From assembly GCF_000179595.2 (NCBI RefSeq), contig NZ_JH556657.1, positions 79,572 through 143,571 of the forward strand: DNA of 64,000 bases. Reading direction: 5' to 3'. The stretch comes from Acetivibrio cellulolyticus CD2 (GTDB lineage: Bacteria; Bacillota; Clostridia; Acetivibrionales; Acetivibrionaceae). Made by a program: the position numbers and the translations under genes. The notes under the pieces were generated by a model that saw nothing but the letters and a program-made list of their open reading frames with translations, was not told where the DNA came from and did no database searches. Below, piece after piece: positions 26,603 to 35,775 of the stretch (positions are counted from its first letter, which is position 1; each line of letters begins with the position of its first letter).

Positions 26603-26986
26603 ATGCAATTGGCAACAAATATGCCAGCGATGTCACTCATGCCGAACGGAAACCCACACCAATCCTGCATAGATGCATGCTTGAAATGTGCTCAAATTTG
26701 TGAAGAATGCTTTAATATGTGTATGCAGGAGGCAGATGTTAAGGCCAGAACTAACTGTATGAAAACACTTCAGGATTGTGCCGAAATATGCTCAACAGCT
26801 GCTCATTATGTTTCAAGACAAAGCGGAAGCTTAAACGAAATTTGTAATCTCTGTGCGGATATCTGCACAAAGTGTGCTTCAGAATGTGAAATGTTTAAAG
26901 ATCAACATTGCAAAACTTGTGCAGAAACATGCAAGCAATGTGCTGATGAATGTAGAAAAATGGTTAATATGAGTAAAGTTCAGTAA
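26603..26986 (+). CDS. Cys-rich four-helix copper-binding protein (Csp/DUF326-like)
   Basis: A 127-residue helical protein with 19 Cys, mostly in CxxC and CxxxC spacings facing the inside of a predicted four-helix bundle (CLKCAQICEECFNMC, CNLCADICTKCASEC, CKTCAETCKQC). This is the signature of copper-storage proteins of the Csp/DUF326 family, which bind many Cu(I) ions. No signal peptide is present, so it is cytosolic (Csp3-like). AGGAGG lies upstream of the ATG. It is a single gene with a strong terminator. No copper-responsive operator was recognised. Confidence 0.88.
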   Translation: MQLATNMPAMSLMPNGNPHQSCIDACLKCAQICEECFNMCMQEADVKARTNCMKTLQDCAEICSTAAHYVSRQSGSLNEICNLCADICTKCASECEMFKDQHCKTCAETCKQCADECRKMVNMSKVQ

Positions 26987-26998
26987 CTTTGGTTAATG

Positions 26999-27036
26999 CA
27001 GCATATATGAGTATTAGATAATACTCATATATGCTG
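26999..27036. terminator. Strong hairpin between convergent genes
   Basis: A 17-bp perfect stem (26999-27015 with 27020-27036), 4-base loop, between the Cys-rich gene and the convergent ferritin-like gene. It can act in both directions. Confidence 0.8.
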
Positions 27037-27065
27037 TGATTAACAATTTACTTTTTAACTATTTT

Positions 27066-27497
27066 TTACAAACTTATTAATATATTTTGAAGTAAAGTTG
27101 CATGGCGTTGTTCATCATAAATCGCACGTGTGGTATGCATCCGAATAAAATGAGCGGTTGCTCTATTTGCAATCGTTTGATAAAAAACTGCAGCTTCTAA
27201 TTCAAGACGGATAGCCTCTCTGGTACCTTCGACAAAATTCACAGGTAATTCACCAGGAGGAATTAGAGGTTGTTGTGCACCCATCATGCGTAACATCATA
27301 GTAAACCAGTGATAATGCCTCATTTCATCCCGTTGTATGCTTGTAATAATCTGTCTTTGCTGTTCATTTGCAGTCAGAGCCATTAATCTTTGATAATAGT
27401 TAAAAGCTTGAACCTCTAGTATTACAGCTGTTTGTATGTCATTTATCAAGAGCAAATCACTGCTTGAAATGCCCATCATACCCATTCCCATACCCAT
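27066..27497 (-). CDS. Ferritin-like di-iron protein
   Basis: A 143-residue four-helix protein with two E/DExxH-type pairs: EVQAFNYYQRL then DEMRHYHWF, and ELEAAVFYQ then DEQRHATLL. This is the ligand pattern of rubrerythrin/ferritin-like di-iron sites, and relatives occur in spore coats. The N-terminus is a Met/Gly run (MGMGMGMMG). Only a weak ribosome binding site (GAAAGACAA) precedes the ATG at 27497. It faces the Cys-rich copper-binding gene across one shared hairpin, so both may belong to metal or oxidative stress handling (inference). Confidence 0.85.
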   Translation of the reverse strand: MGMGMGMMGISSSDLLLINDIQTAVILEVQAFNYYQRLMALTANEQQRQIITSIQRDEMRHYHWFTMMLRMMGAQQPLIPPGELPVNFVEGTREAIRLELEAAVFYQTIANRATAHFIRMHTTRAIYDEQRHATLLQNILISL

Positions 27498-27597
27498 TTG
27501 TCTTTCATCATAACCATCTTCATAGATAGGTCACTAAATGCAAAATCTTATATTTAAAGTGTTTCAACAAAATATTTAAAATGTTATCAAAAAATAT

Positions 27598-28467
27598 TTA
27601 ATATTTATTAGTTTTTTTTACGCTGGTTTTTACCTTTCGGTACATTTTGTCAAGTTCTGCAGCTCTCGGATAACTCCATTCATATCCGTTGGCTTCCATA
27701 TATCCTTTTTGCATAAACTGTTCAAACAGTAGTAAGTCTTCTTTCCTTTTCATCTGATTCTTTTTAATCATCTCTTCAAGCTGATAAACATCACAATCAA
27801 TTTTATCTGTCACGATTCTGTAATTGCCCCGCACGTTTTCAAGAACTTGAGACAGGCCTGCTTCCGACAATCTTTTCCGCAGCAGATAGGTAGTTGCATG
27901 AAAGTTAGTCTGAGCTTTTTCAGAATTATAATCCGGCCAAACAGCATCCGCTATCTTTTCCCAACTGACCGGCACGCCGTTCTTATGCACCAAAAACGCT
28001 AATACTTCCTTTGCTTTCGAGTTCTTCCATGTCAATGCTTCTCCATTTGAATACACCTCAAAGCCACCAAAGCATTGAATAAACGGTTTCCCAGAACGAG
28101 TTACCGTTCTATTATTCTTTAATAATCTCCGTATGGTTTTGCCCAGCCTTTCTTCTGTCATAGGCTTCATTATATAATCCATAGCCTGCACTTCAAAAGC
28201 CTCTACAGCATATTGACTAAAGGCTGTGACAAAAATAATTTCTATATTTTCATTAAGGTTTTGTATTTGCTCGGATAGTTGAAGGCCATTAATACCCGGC
28301 ATTTCAATATCCATAAAAACTGCATCAAGGAGATTCTCTTTCAAATATGCCAGCAACTGTTCTCCTGTCTCAAACAAACCACATAGTTCAAGCTCCTTTA
28401 TTTCTGAAACCATTCTTTCAAACCGTTCCAGTACGTGTGTTTCATCGTCCACTGCTGCAATCCTCAT
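27598..28467 (-). CDS. Response regulator with C-terminal SARP/BTAD-type DNA-binding region
   Basis: A 289-residue regulator. Receiver domain with phospho-acceptor Asp53 in VFMDIEMPGINGL and the Lys in YIMKPM. It is followed by a winged-helix OmpR-like domain (FGGFEVYSNGEALTWKNSKAKEVLAFLV, in two parts) and the start of a BTAD-like helical region. Its start codon overlaps the stop of the sensor gene by 4 bases (28464-28467), so the two are translationally coupled and form one two-component system. Target genes are unknown; the neighbouring OFA-type transporter gene is a candidate. Confidence 0.9.
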   Translation of the reverse strand: MRIAAVDDETHVLERFERMVSEIKELELCGLFETGEQLLAYLKENLLDAVFMDIEMPGINGLQLSEQIQNLNENIEIIFVTAFSQYAVEAFEVQAMDYIMKPMTEERLGKTIRRLLKNNRTVTRSGKPFIQCFGGFEVYSNGEALTWKNSKAKEVLAFLVHKNGVPVSWEKIADAVWPDYNSEKAQTNFHATTYLLRKRLSEAGLSQVLENVRGNYRIVTDKIDCDVYQLEEMIKKNQMKRKEDLLLFEQFMQKGYMEANGYEWSYPRAAELDKMYRKVKTSVKKTNKY

Positions 28468-30386
28468 TGTAACATCCCCCCTGGTATCAATAATTTTACA
28501 CAGGTATGTCCTGATTCACTGCTAATTTGAAGACCTCTTCCATACAATTTGAGAAGCCGGTTGTGGATATTAAGAAGTCCGATACCTTGGCCAATATTGT
28601 TTCCGCTTAAAAGCACAGCCAGTTTTTCGCTATTTATGCCAACCCCGTCATCTTCAATCTCTATGTAAGTGTTCCTATCTTTCTGCATCATACGTACTTT
28701 TACAGTACCGCCGCCTGGCTTTTTTGAAATGCCATGCCGGATGGCATTTTCAACCAAGGGCTGTAGGACAAGCACTGGTATTTGAACATCAAGAGGTATT
28801 TCGATCTCTTTTTGCAGCTGTATCTTCTGTCCAAAACGCGCTTGTTCAATATGGAAATATGTATCGACAAACTCCAGCTCTTTTTCGATCGTCACCATTT
28901 TATCCAGATTGTTAAATTCCAGACTACTTCTTAAATAGAGCGCCAAATCTATGATTAGTTTGCCTGCTTGCTTTCCGTCCTTTTCACACACATTGGCAAT
29001 TGCGCTGAGTGCATTGTAGAGAAAATGCGGCTTGATCTGAGCTTGCAAAAACGACATTTCCGTCGCCACTATTTGATCCTTCAGTTTGTCTGCCTCGAGT
29101 AACTTTTCATTGTATAAAATAAGCTTTTTATGGTTCATGGCCTGTTGTCTCGCCTGAACATATGACATCGCCAAAATAACAGCCAAATTCCCGAATAGAA
29201 ACATACACGTTAAATAGATGTTGCCAATCTTTATAAAATTGATGATATCTCCATTCATAGTCCAAATCAAAATGCAGATGGCTATGAATACAAAAATCGC
29301 ATTGTCTCTTTTTCTCAGAACAGATTTAATCAACACGACCATAATATAAAGCATTTGAATGAGTAAAACAATGTACAGGTACATTGTATAAAATGTCATA
29401 GTGTAAGGGCTTGTAATCAGCAGGAATGCATCAAAGACAAGACTTGGGAACAGGAACAAAGCCATTACTTTTTTATTAAATTCCAAAGGATAGATGCTGT
29501 GAACAAACAAAATCACAATCGCCACATAATTATAGCCAGTCGAATAGTTGATATACATTCTCAGTTCCGGGGATACATCGGGGAAAAGGATCTGCAAAGG
29601 AATTTCACCAAATATCATGGAACGCAAAACGGTTATAAAACAAAAAATGGTATAAAGTAAGGCTGTCTTGTTTTTTGTCTGGAGGAGAAACAGAAAAAAA
29701 TAATGGATTCCAAATATTAAAACGCCGCCAATGAAGATCAACTGCAAGGTTAACATAATTGTTCTCTGCTGTTCCAATACCTGCTTTGAGCCAAATACAG
29801 GAGCTGCACGAAGCCCTCCTGAGGCGCAATTCAAATTGCCTACTTGAAAAACCAGGTCAATCTTTTGCGTATCCTTTGGCAAATCAATAATGGCTATTTT
29901 ATCATCGCTTTTGAAATTTACCTTGTCGTTCAACGAGCTTCCGACCTCTTCCACAAGTCGTCCATTGACATATAATTTATACGCACCGACAACATATTGA
30001 ATGCGAAGAGCTGGGTCTATCAATGTCGATGGATAGTAAAGCGACAGCCTGTAGGTAGCGATACCCTGAGTGGTATAATGTGTACCGGCATTGCTAGCCC
30101 ATACGCCTGGAACTTTCATAAACGAATCCATTTTCACCTTCTGTCCGGAATTATAATCTTCTGGCATCAGCAGTTTGTTCCAATAGAATTCCCACTGTCC
30201 ATCCAATGAAACTAATTTATTGTGACTGAAATCTATACCTGACAAATCTGCCCTACCGTCATGAGTAATGACCGAACTTGGTGATAACATCATGACCAAG
30301 CTATAGAGCATCATAGCAGAAACTAAAATGATAAGCAGCACTCGCCAATTTGAACTGATCTTTTTCCCTAATCTTCTTAGATCCAC
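28464..30386 (-). CDS. 7TMR-DISM sensor kinase (LytS-like His_kinase)
   Basis: A 640-residue sensor. After an N-terminal membrane anchor comes an extracellular beta-jelly-roll domain (DISM type; GQWEFYWNKLL, YRLSLYYP, YKLYVNGRLVEEVG), then seven membrane segments (about 205-405). A coiled linker leads to a His_kinase domain with the phospho-acceptor in LQAQIKPHFLYNALSAIANV, followed by an ATPase domain (VLQPLVENAIRHGI; GIGLLNIHNRL). Jelly-roll sensors usually bind carbohydrates or carboxylates. It is coupled to the regulator at 27598. Confidence 0.92.
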   Translation of the reverse strand: MDLRRLGKKISSNWRVLLIILVSAMMLYSLVMMLSPSSVITHDGRADLSGIDFSHNKLVSLDGQWEFYWNKLLMPEDYNSGQKVKMDSFMKVPGVWASNAGTHYTTQGIATYRLSLYYPSTLIDPALRIQYVVGAYKLYVNGRLVEEVGSSLNDKVNFKSDDKIAIIDLPKDTQKIDLVFQVGNLNCASGGLRAAPVFGSKQVLEQQRTIMLTLQLIFIGGVLIFGIHYFFLFLLQTKNKTALLYTIFCFITVLRSMIFGEIPLQILFPDVSPELRMYINYSTGYNYVAIVILFVHSIYPLEFNKKVMALFLFPSLVFDAFLLITSPYTMTFYTMYLYIVLLIQMLYIMVVLIKSVLRKRDNAIFVFIAICILIWTMNGDIINFIKIGNIYLTCMFLFGNLAVILAMSYVQARQQAMNHKKLILYNEKLLEADKLKDQIVATEMSFLQAQIKPHFLYNALSAIANVCEKDGKQAGKLIIDLALYLRSSLEFNNLDKMVTIEKELEFVDTYFHIEQARFGQKIQLQKEIEIPLDVQIPVLVLQPLVENAIRHGISKKPGGGTVKVRMMQKDRNTYIEIEDDGVGINSEKLAVLLSGNNIGQGIGLLNIHNRLLKLYGRGLQISSESGHTCVKLLIPGGMLQ

Positions 30387-30495
30387 AATTTAGCCCTTCA
30401 CTTTCAACTTTCTATTATAGTTATTATATTTTTCGACAGTTTTATAGAAAATCTTAATATTTCTCCAGGCCTCATCGTATTGAGCAAGAAACTAA

Positions 30496-30540
30496 AAGGC
30501 CTGGCTCCGATAGTATATCGAAACCAGACCTTAGCTGAAT
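30496..30540 (-). terminator. Terminator of the OFA transporter gene
   Basis: AAGGCCTGG (30496-30504) and CCAGACCTT (30524-30532) form the base of a stem with an inner CGATA/TATCG pairing. On the minus strand it is followed by TTTTAGTTTCTTG. Confidence 0.8.
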
Positions 30541-30558
30541 GATTAATCTTATAGATGA

Positions 30559-31809
30559 TTACTGTAATTTTTCTTTAGGTGCTTTAAGCAATAAGACTAT
30601 AACAAAAGCAATACCTGCAGCAATTGCAGCAATTGTAAATGCTGTCGAGAAAGCCTTTATCTTGCTGAGTTCACCTACGATGAATGCTGATGCAACTGCA
30701 CCTATTCCAAATCCAAGTAGCACCATTCCATATATGGTTGCAACATATTTAGTTCCAAAAAAGTCTGCTGTAAGAGTTGGGAATACACCAAGGAATCCGC
30801 CGTAGGAGAAACCAACCAGTGCAAATACAATAAGAATAGCGTCTTTTGGTACAAACGATAAAGTTATTATAGACGACGCCGCTAAAATCAGAAGAACTAA
30901 GAGAGTATTTTTCCTACCAATTTTATCTGATACAAATCCCCATACAACTCTTCCTAAGGAGTTACAAGCCCCTATAATTAAAACACCAGTCGCAGCAACC
31001 GATGCTGACAAACCATTTGAGAGACCGAAAACTTTTGCCATAGGTATTACCATAGAGCCTGCAACTGAAGCAAACATAAGTGCTGCAGCTACTAGATAAA
31101 GCTGCGGTGTTCTTAATGCTTCACCAGGTAAAAAGTTTTGGTTGATTACCCCAGCTTTAGGTGCTGGAGGATTCCAATCAGCTGGTTTGAAGTCTTCGGG
31201 CGGATTCTTTATAAAAAAGGATCCTAATGTGCATACTACTATAAACATTACACCTAAAAGTGCAAAAGTCTGTAATACTCCAACACTTGGAATTACTATT
31301 TCCGATATTTTTGTAAATATTACAGTACCCGCACCAAGTGCTGAAACAATAATCCCTGTTACCAAACCTCTATGATCCGGATACCATTTCTGACAAACTG
31401 CAATCGTAGTTGTATAAACCATACCCATGCCAAATCCACCTAGAATCCCATATGAGAGCCAAAGAAGCCAAGGTGTGGCATCAGTTGTAAATTGAGCAAG
31501 TAGGAATCCGCCTCCCATTACCAATCCACCAATAACGATAATTGCTTTCGGCTGAACTTTTCCTGATTGCTGACTTTTTCCACCAACAACACTACCTGCA
31601 GTAAGTACACTTAAAAGTAGTGCATATGCTAGTGTTCCATAAGTTGGTGACCAGTTGAAAAGTGCTTTAGGAGTATTTTTCGTTATAATTAAATAAGATT
31701 GAAATATACCCCAGATATAAGCTGTTCCGCAGCACATCTGAATCAAGATACCTGCGATTAAAGGCAACACACGATTTGGTGCTTTAACTGCCATTAAATT
31801 TTGACCCAT
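30559..31809 (-). CDS. OFA-family MFS transporter (oxalate/formate antiporter-like)
   Basis: A 416-residue, 12-TM major facilitator. The motifs AGILIQMCCGTAYIWGIFQ (TM1), GILGGFGMGMVYTTTIAVCQ (TM4-5 region), KWYPDHRGLVTGI and GRVVWGFVSDKIGRKN mark the OFA family, whose members exchange oxalate/formate or other monocarboxylates. The real substrate cannot be told. AAGGAGTG lies 5 bases before the ATG. Its promoter is overlapped by a large palindrome (31846-31892). It is transcribed separately from the adjacent two-component system, but could be its target. Confidence 0.88.
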   Translation of the reverse strand: MGQNLMAVKAPNRVLPLIAGILIQMCCGTAYIWGIFQSYLIITKNTPKALFNWSPTYGTLAYALLLSVLTAGSVVGGKSQQSGKVQPKAIIVIGGLVMGGGFLLAQFTTDATPWLLWLSYGILGGFGMGMVYTTTIAVCQKWYPDHRGLVTGIIVSALGAGTVIFTKISEIVIPSVGVLQTFALLGVMFIVVCTLGSFFIKNPPEDFKPADWNPPAPKAGVINQNFLPGEALRTPQLYLVAAALMFASVAGSMVIPMAKVFGLSNGLSASVAATGVLIIGACNSLGRVVWGFVSDKIGRKNTLLVLLILAASSIITLSFVPKDAILIVFALVGFSYGGFLGVFPTLTADFFGTKYVATIYGMVLLGFGIGAVASAFIVGELSKIKAFSTAFTIAAIAAGIAFVIVLLLKAPKEKLQ

Positions 31810-31845
31810 TTAATCACTCCTTAAAAATTATTATGTCAGGAAGCG

Positions 31846-31892
31846 TTATGCCTCTAAGGCATAATACATTGTACTAAAAAATGTACAATGTA
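31846..31892 (-). promoter_or_regulatory. Promoter of the OFA gene overlapped by a palindromic operator
   Basis: Minus strand: -35 TTGTAC (31888-31883), 16-base spacer, -10 TATTAT (31866-31861). A perfect inverted repeat, TACATTGTAC (31865-31874) and GTACAATGTA (31883-31892), covers the -35 and most of the spacer. A second one, TTATGCC/GGCATAA (31846-31852 and 31858-31864), lies over the -10 and start site and would give the mRNA a 5' hairpin. This layout suggests repression by steric blocking. Confidence 0.6.
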
Positions 31893-32267
31893 AATAATAT
31901 ATTAGTGCCATAGGTATTGCAATAGAATAAATGAAAAAGCAAATAACCGTAATTTTTAGTGTGTTTTATTAATAATTTTCGTGAATAAATTTTAGATAAT
32001 ATGGCTGTTTTTTATTTTAATTCCGACAAAGTATATATTTTTCACAGATTTAAGAATGTGCAAATTCCCTAAAGAATGTTTTATCTTAAGAAGCTATTTC
32101 AATATATTCACATTATATTAATTTCGTGAATCCAGTTCTTTACAAATTAGTATTCTATGCATTTTATCAAATCATTACAAAAAAAGCCCGCTATAAGCAT
32201 GATGCCTAGAACTGGCTTAATTACACTCTTAATTTTATTTGTTTATAATATGTCCAGTTTTGAGTAT
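31893..32267. other. AT-rich spacer
   Basis: About 375 bases between the OFA promoter and the nitroreductase terminator. I see no gene, RNA or repeat in it. Confidence 0.4.
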
Positions 32268-32304
32268 AAAAAAATCACCCTGTACATTTCACAGAATGAT
32301 TTTT
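32264..32304 (-). terminator. Rho-independent terminator of the nitroreductase gene
   Basis: AAAAATCA (32270-32277) and TGATTTTT (32297-32304) with an inner CTGT/ACAG pair; on the minus strand TTTTTTT follows. It begins 27 bases after the stop. Confidence 0.85.
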
Positions 32305-32330
32305 GTTATTCCAGAATTATTTTTAAAAAT

Positions 32331-32993
32331 TTACACCCACTGAAAATTATCTTTACCTGCACCAAGTTCAAAATGATACTTTACAATCCCAAGATCAGCA
32401 CTAGTAAAAATTCCATTATCACAGGTTATTTGTACACGACTTTCTTCTCCTGTAATCATAAACTTTTGATGATTTAGTGCTGTCGGTGCTAAGAGTGCAG
32501 CCTTTACCCCATTGTCAAACCATGCAGGAGCATCACCTTTATATATAGATACTTCACTAGCTGCTTTTGATTTATGTGGTTTTCCTTGTTCTGTACCATA
32601 CCCCAAAGCAATAATCCCGATTACTTTTTCATTTGCTTTTAAATTCGCATTATCCGCAACCTTGCCTCTGCTGAATGTTCCACCTACCCACCAACTGTTT
32701 AATCCTAATGTTTGAGCATATAACATAATGTCCGTACTACAATATCCAAGTGCTTCATCTGAACCTTCTTTTGCAGCAAGTATAAGATAATTCTTTACAC
32801 CCTTTGCAAGAATTAACTTAATCATAAAATTAAATGCTTCTGTGTTCTCCGTTACAAGACTCATATTTGTGTTATGTTCCATATTCAAATCTTTAATACG
32901 CTGATTCAATTTTTCCACTACTTCCACTGGAATTTTTTTGTCTTGATATTTCCTTACTGTGTGCCTTTTTTCCATTGCTTCTATAATTGTCAT
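32331..32993 (-). CDS. Nitroreductase-family protein (TM1586-like)
   Basis: A 220-residue flavin-type nitroreductase homologue. The N-terminus RHTVRKYQDKKIP is the usual FMN-phosphate-binding start; YCSTDIMLYAQTLGLNSWWVGGTFSRG and VIGIIALGYGTEQGKPH are the later family blocks. It belongs to the long, TM1586-type branch in which an internal repeat replaces part of the dimer. GGAGGG lies before the ATG. It follows the broken aldo/keto reductase gene by 76 bases on the same strand and probably shared its transcript. Confidence 0.85.
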   Translation of the reverse strand: MTIIEAMEKRHTVRKYQDKKIPVEVVEKLNQRIKDLNMEHNTNMSLVTENTEAFNFMIKLILAKGVKNYLILAAKEGSDEALGYCSTDIMLYAQTLGLNSWWVGGTFSRGKVADNANLKANEKVIGIIALGYGTEQGKPHKSKAASEVSIYKGDAPAWFDNGVKAALLAPTALNHQKFMITGEESRVQITCDNGIFTSADLGIVKYHFELGAGKDNFQWV

Positions 32994-33069
32994 ATTCGCC
33001 CTCCTGTTACTTCATTATAATTTTTGTAATCGTCGTAACTTATATATTTGTAACATATGTAAAAGCCAT

Positions 33070-34021
33070 TTAATTGCCAAACAATTCAATAGCTTGTTTC
33101 ATTTTATTAATAATCTCAACCCCAAACGGACAGTTCTTCATACATAACCCACATTCTATGCACTCACTTGCGTGATGTTCCAGTAAGGTATAATGATTCC
33201 TTAATGTTTCAGGAATATCTTCCTGAATTAATGCTAAATCCAAATATTTATTTACTGATGCAATATCTATCTTTTTCGAACATGGGGCACAATGACCACA
33301 ATACATACAATGTCCGCTAAATGAACTTCTAGGAGCATTTGCAAGCACTTCGCTGTAATCCTTTTCCTTATTACTGGAAGTATTATAGGCGGTTGCTGCA
33401 AGTATTTGATCTGTACTAGATACTCCTACCATTGCAGAAGCAACTGCCGGTCTGGTTAAGCAGTAATGTATGCATTGCACTGGGGTTAGTGCCTTTTCAA
33501 AAGGTGATTGCGTATCACTTAGTAACACTCCTGCCGCGTATGTTTTCATAACAGTTATTATGTGTTGATATTCCTAAAGACTTTATAATCCCTTTTTCTT
33601 TTAATTCTTTTGCATATTGAAGGATCTCTCCATTAAAAATGTTGTCAAAATCTTTTTTGTCATCCACATAGTGAATCATCCCCACATCCACATAATCTAG
33701 CTGCATTCTGGTTAAAAAGTCTTCATATGCCTTGACAACTTCATTAATATCCCTCGTACGCCGGTATTGTCCATTATCCCAAGTAGTACATAGATGTCCT
33801 TCAATAACGAAGCTGTTTCGTGGATATTTGCTTAATGCTTTGCCAACATTACTCCTAACTTCAGGATTTGAATTATATATATCAATAAAACTAATACCTT
33901 CTTTGATTGCACAGTCAATAAGTGTTTCGCATTCTTTATAACTTTTATTTTCGAACCCTTCACCCCCAATACCAATGGCACCGACTTTAATTCCTGTTCT
34001 TTCCAAAACACGATATTCCAT
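33070..34021 (-). pseudogene. Aldo/keto reductase with C-terminal ferredoxin domain, internally deleted
   Basis: The first frame (34021-33515) is a normal AKR N-terminus: LERTGIKVGAIGIGGEGF, catalytic-region ISFIDIYNS and DYVDVGMIHYVDD, up to KSLGISTHN. The second frame (ending 33070) resumes at ITVMKTYAAGVLL and includes the cluster-binding tail CMYCGHCAPC and CIECGLCMKNC. About 60 residues that normally lie between GISTHN and ITVMKT are missing, with a frame change at about 33550. The barrel core is therefore lost. GGAAGGATG precedes the original ATG. Confidence 0.85.
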
Positions 34022-34301
34022 AATTGCACATCCTTCCTATATTTACTACCCTATAAATACTAAATTGAGTGTATCACATACATGTTGTGTGATACAATAT
34101 TTTCCACAATTTTTTTTCTGCTTGGGAAAATGTCTACCGACTAACTTAGATGATGTGTGTGTAATGTTCAAAATGTTGGTAATGTTTTGACTCGGCAAGA
34201 TTTAGACAATACCCCTAAAATATAAGACTATTACGCATATATTAGGCAGTGCAAAACTAAACTGCTAGAAAATAATTTCAATAGGAAAGGATAGGGGAGT
34301 A

Positions 34302-35684
34302 ATGAGACATTTTATTTTAAAAAAAGCAAAAACGTCGGTTGTAAGTGTTGCTATACTTGCTTTACTAGTTAGTTTTTTCAGTGCAATGAGTATTAAAGCT
34401 ACTGGAGAAACACTCGTGTCTACTCAAGGAAATGTAGTTCTGGGTGATTTGAACGGAGATATTAGTGTAAATTCAATAGACTTTGCTTATCTCAGAATGT
34501 ATCTTTTAGGAAATATCAAGGACTTTCCATCATCGAATGCTGCAAAAGCTGCTGATGTGAGTGGTGACGGAAGTATAAACTCCATTGACTTTGGATATTT
34601 TAGAATGTATCTGCTTGGACATATAAAAGTATTCCCAGGGGAAACATCTGCGACACCAACCCCTGTTGAAACACCATCAACTACCCCAACATTTAGCCCA
34701 AGTTCACCTGCCCCGTTGCTGGAAATTTTGTCTGAGTTTACTGCTTCTGATGTACCAGCACTTGGCCCTGAGGAAACGAAGATTGACTCCATAAGTTGGA
34801 GCGTGCCTAATGGAAATGGTTCTGAACTTCCGGGTGGAGGACTTTCTAGATATCCAATGCTTTACATCGGAGAAGGCTATAATAAAATATTTCTTGTTAA
34901 CGAGGGCAAGGTTATTTGGACTTACTCAACGGGACAAGGTGAGGAGTATGACGATGTTTGGATGATGACTAATGGAAATATTCTATATACGCGCCAATCT
35001 TATGTTGCAGAGGTAAATCCACAAAAGAAACAAGTTTGGCGTTATAATGCCCCAAGTGGATCCGAAATCCATTCGGCTCAGCCAATCGGACTAGACAAGG
35101 TTCTTATGGCCGTAAATGCCAATCCTCCTAAACTTGTTATTATCAACAAAACTACTGGAAAGGTTGAAATGGAACATACTCTACCACATGAAAAACCACA
35201 GGATGTTCACGGACAATTCCGCAGAGTTCGTATTACTGACAAAGGTACATATTTGGTTTCGTATCTCTCCGTTGGCAAGGTAGTAGAGTTTGATAAGGAT
35301 TTTAACCAAATTTGGTCTTATCAAGTTAGAAGCCCCTGGGCTGCCATTCGCTTAAAAAACGGCAACACATTAATTAGTAGTGAAAAGTTAGGCCTGGTCA
35401 GAGAAGTTAATACTGCAGGCGAGACAGTCTGGGAATTCAAAATGTCTGATATACCACCTGAGTATGGTATTCCAGATTCCCAAAGTTGCGTCCGTCTAGA
35501 CAACGGTAACACTATACTATGTTCAAGAGGTAACAGCGGAAATAATCCGCAGCTAATTGAAGTTACACAGGATAAAAAAGTAGTATGGGTTCTTAAAGAT
35601 TGGAAGAACTTAGGTCCAGCCACTGCAGTTCAGATTCTATCTGACTCAGGCATTCCGGAAAATCCGGGAGAATGTCAGCGTTGA
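34302..35684 (+). CDS. Dockerin-bearing secreted beta-propeller protein
   Basis: A 460-residue secreted protein. The signal peptide (about residues 1-34) is followed directly by a type I dockerin (48-112) with two Ca-binding segments, GDLNGDISVNSIDFAYLRMY and ADVSGDGSINSIDFGYFRMY, then a Pro/Thr linker (about 115-140) and a PQQ-like/arylsulfotransferase-like beta-propeller (blades such as VIWTYSTGQGEEYDD, QVWRYNAPSG, QIWSYQVRS, TVWEFKMSD). An N-terminal dockerin is less usual than a C-terminal one. The propeller lacks an obvious catalytic residue and may bind glycans or scaffold parts. AGGGGAG lies before the ATG. Confidence 0.9.
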   Translation: MRHFILKKAKTSVVSVAILALLVSFFSAMSIKATGETLVSTQGNVVLGDLNGDISVNSIDFAYLRMYLLGNIKDFPSSNAAKAADVSGDGSINSIDFGYFRMYLLGHIKVFPGETSATPTPVETPSTTPTFSPSSPAPLLEILSEFTASDVPALGPEETKIDSISWSVPNGNGSELPGGGLSRYPMLYIGEGYNKIFLVNEGKVIWTYSTGQGEEYDDVWMMTNGNILYTRQSYVAEVNPQKKQVWRYNAPSGSEIHSAQPIGLDKVLMAVNANPPKLVIINKTTGKVEMEHTLPHEKPQDVHGQFRRVRITDKGTYLVSYLSVGKVVEFDKDFNQIWSYQVRSPWAAIRLKNGNTLISSEKLGLVREVNTAGETVWEFKMSDIPPEYGIPDSQSCVRLDNGNTILCSRGNSGNNPQLIEVTQDKKVVWVLKDWKNLGPATAVQILSDSGIPENPGECQR

Positions 35685-35775
35685 TATAACTATTCTTGTT
35701 AAAAGCTTCAATATCATATATGCAAAACCACAAAACTTTTATCTTTATATCAAGAATCGAAAGCTGGAGATGGTT

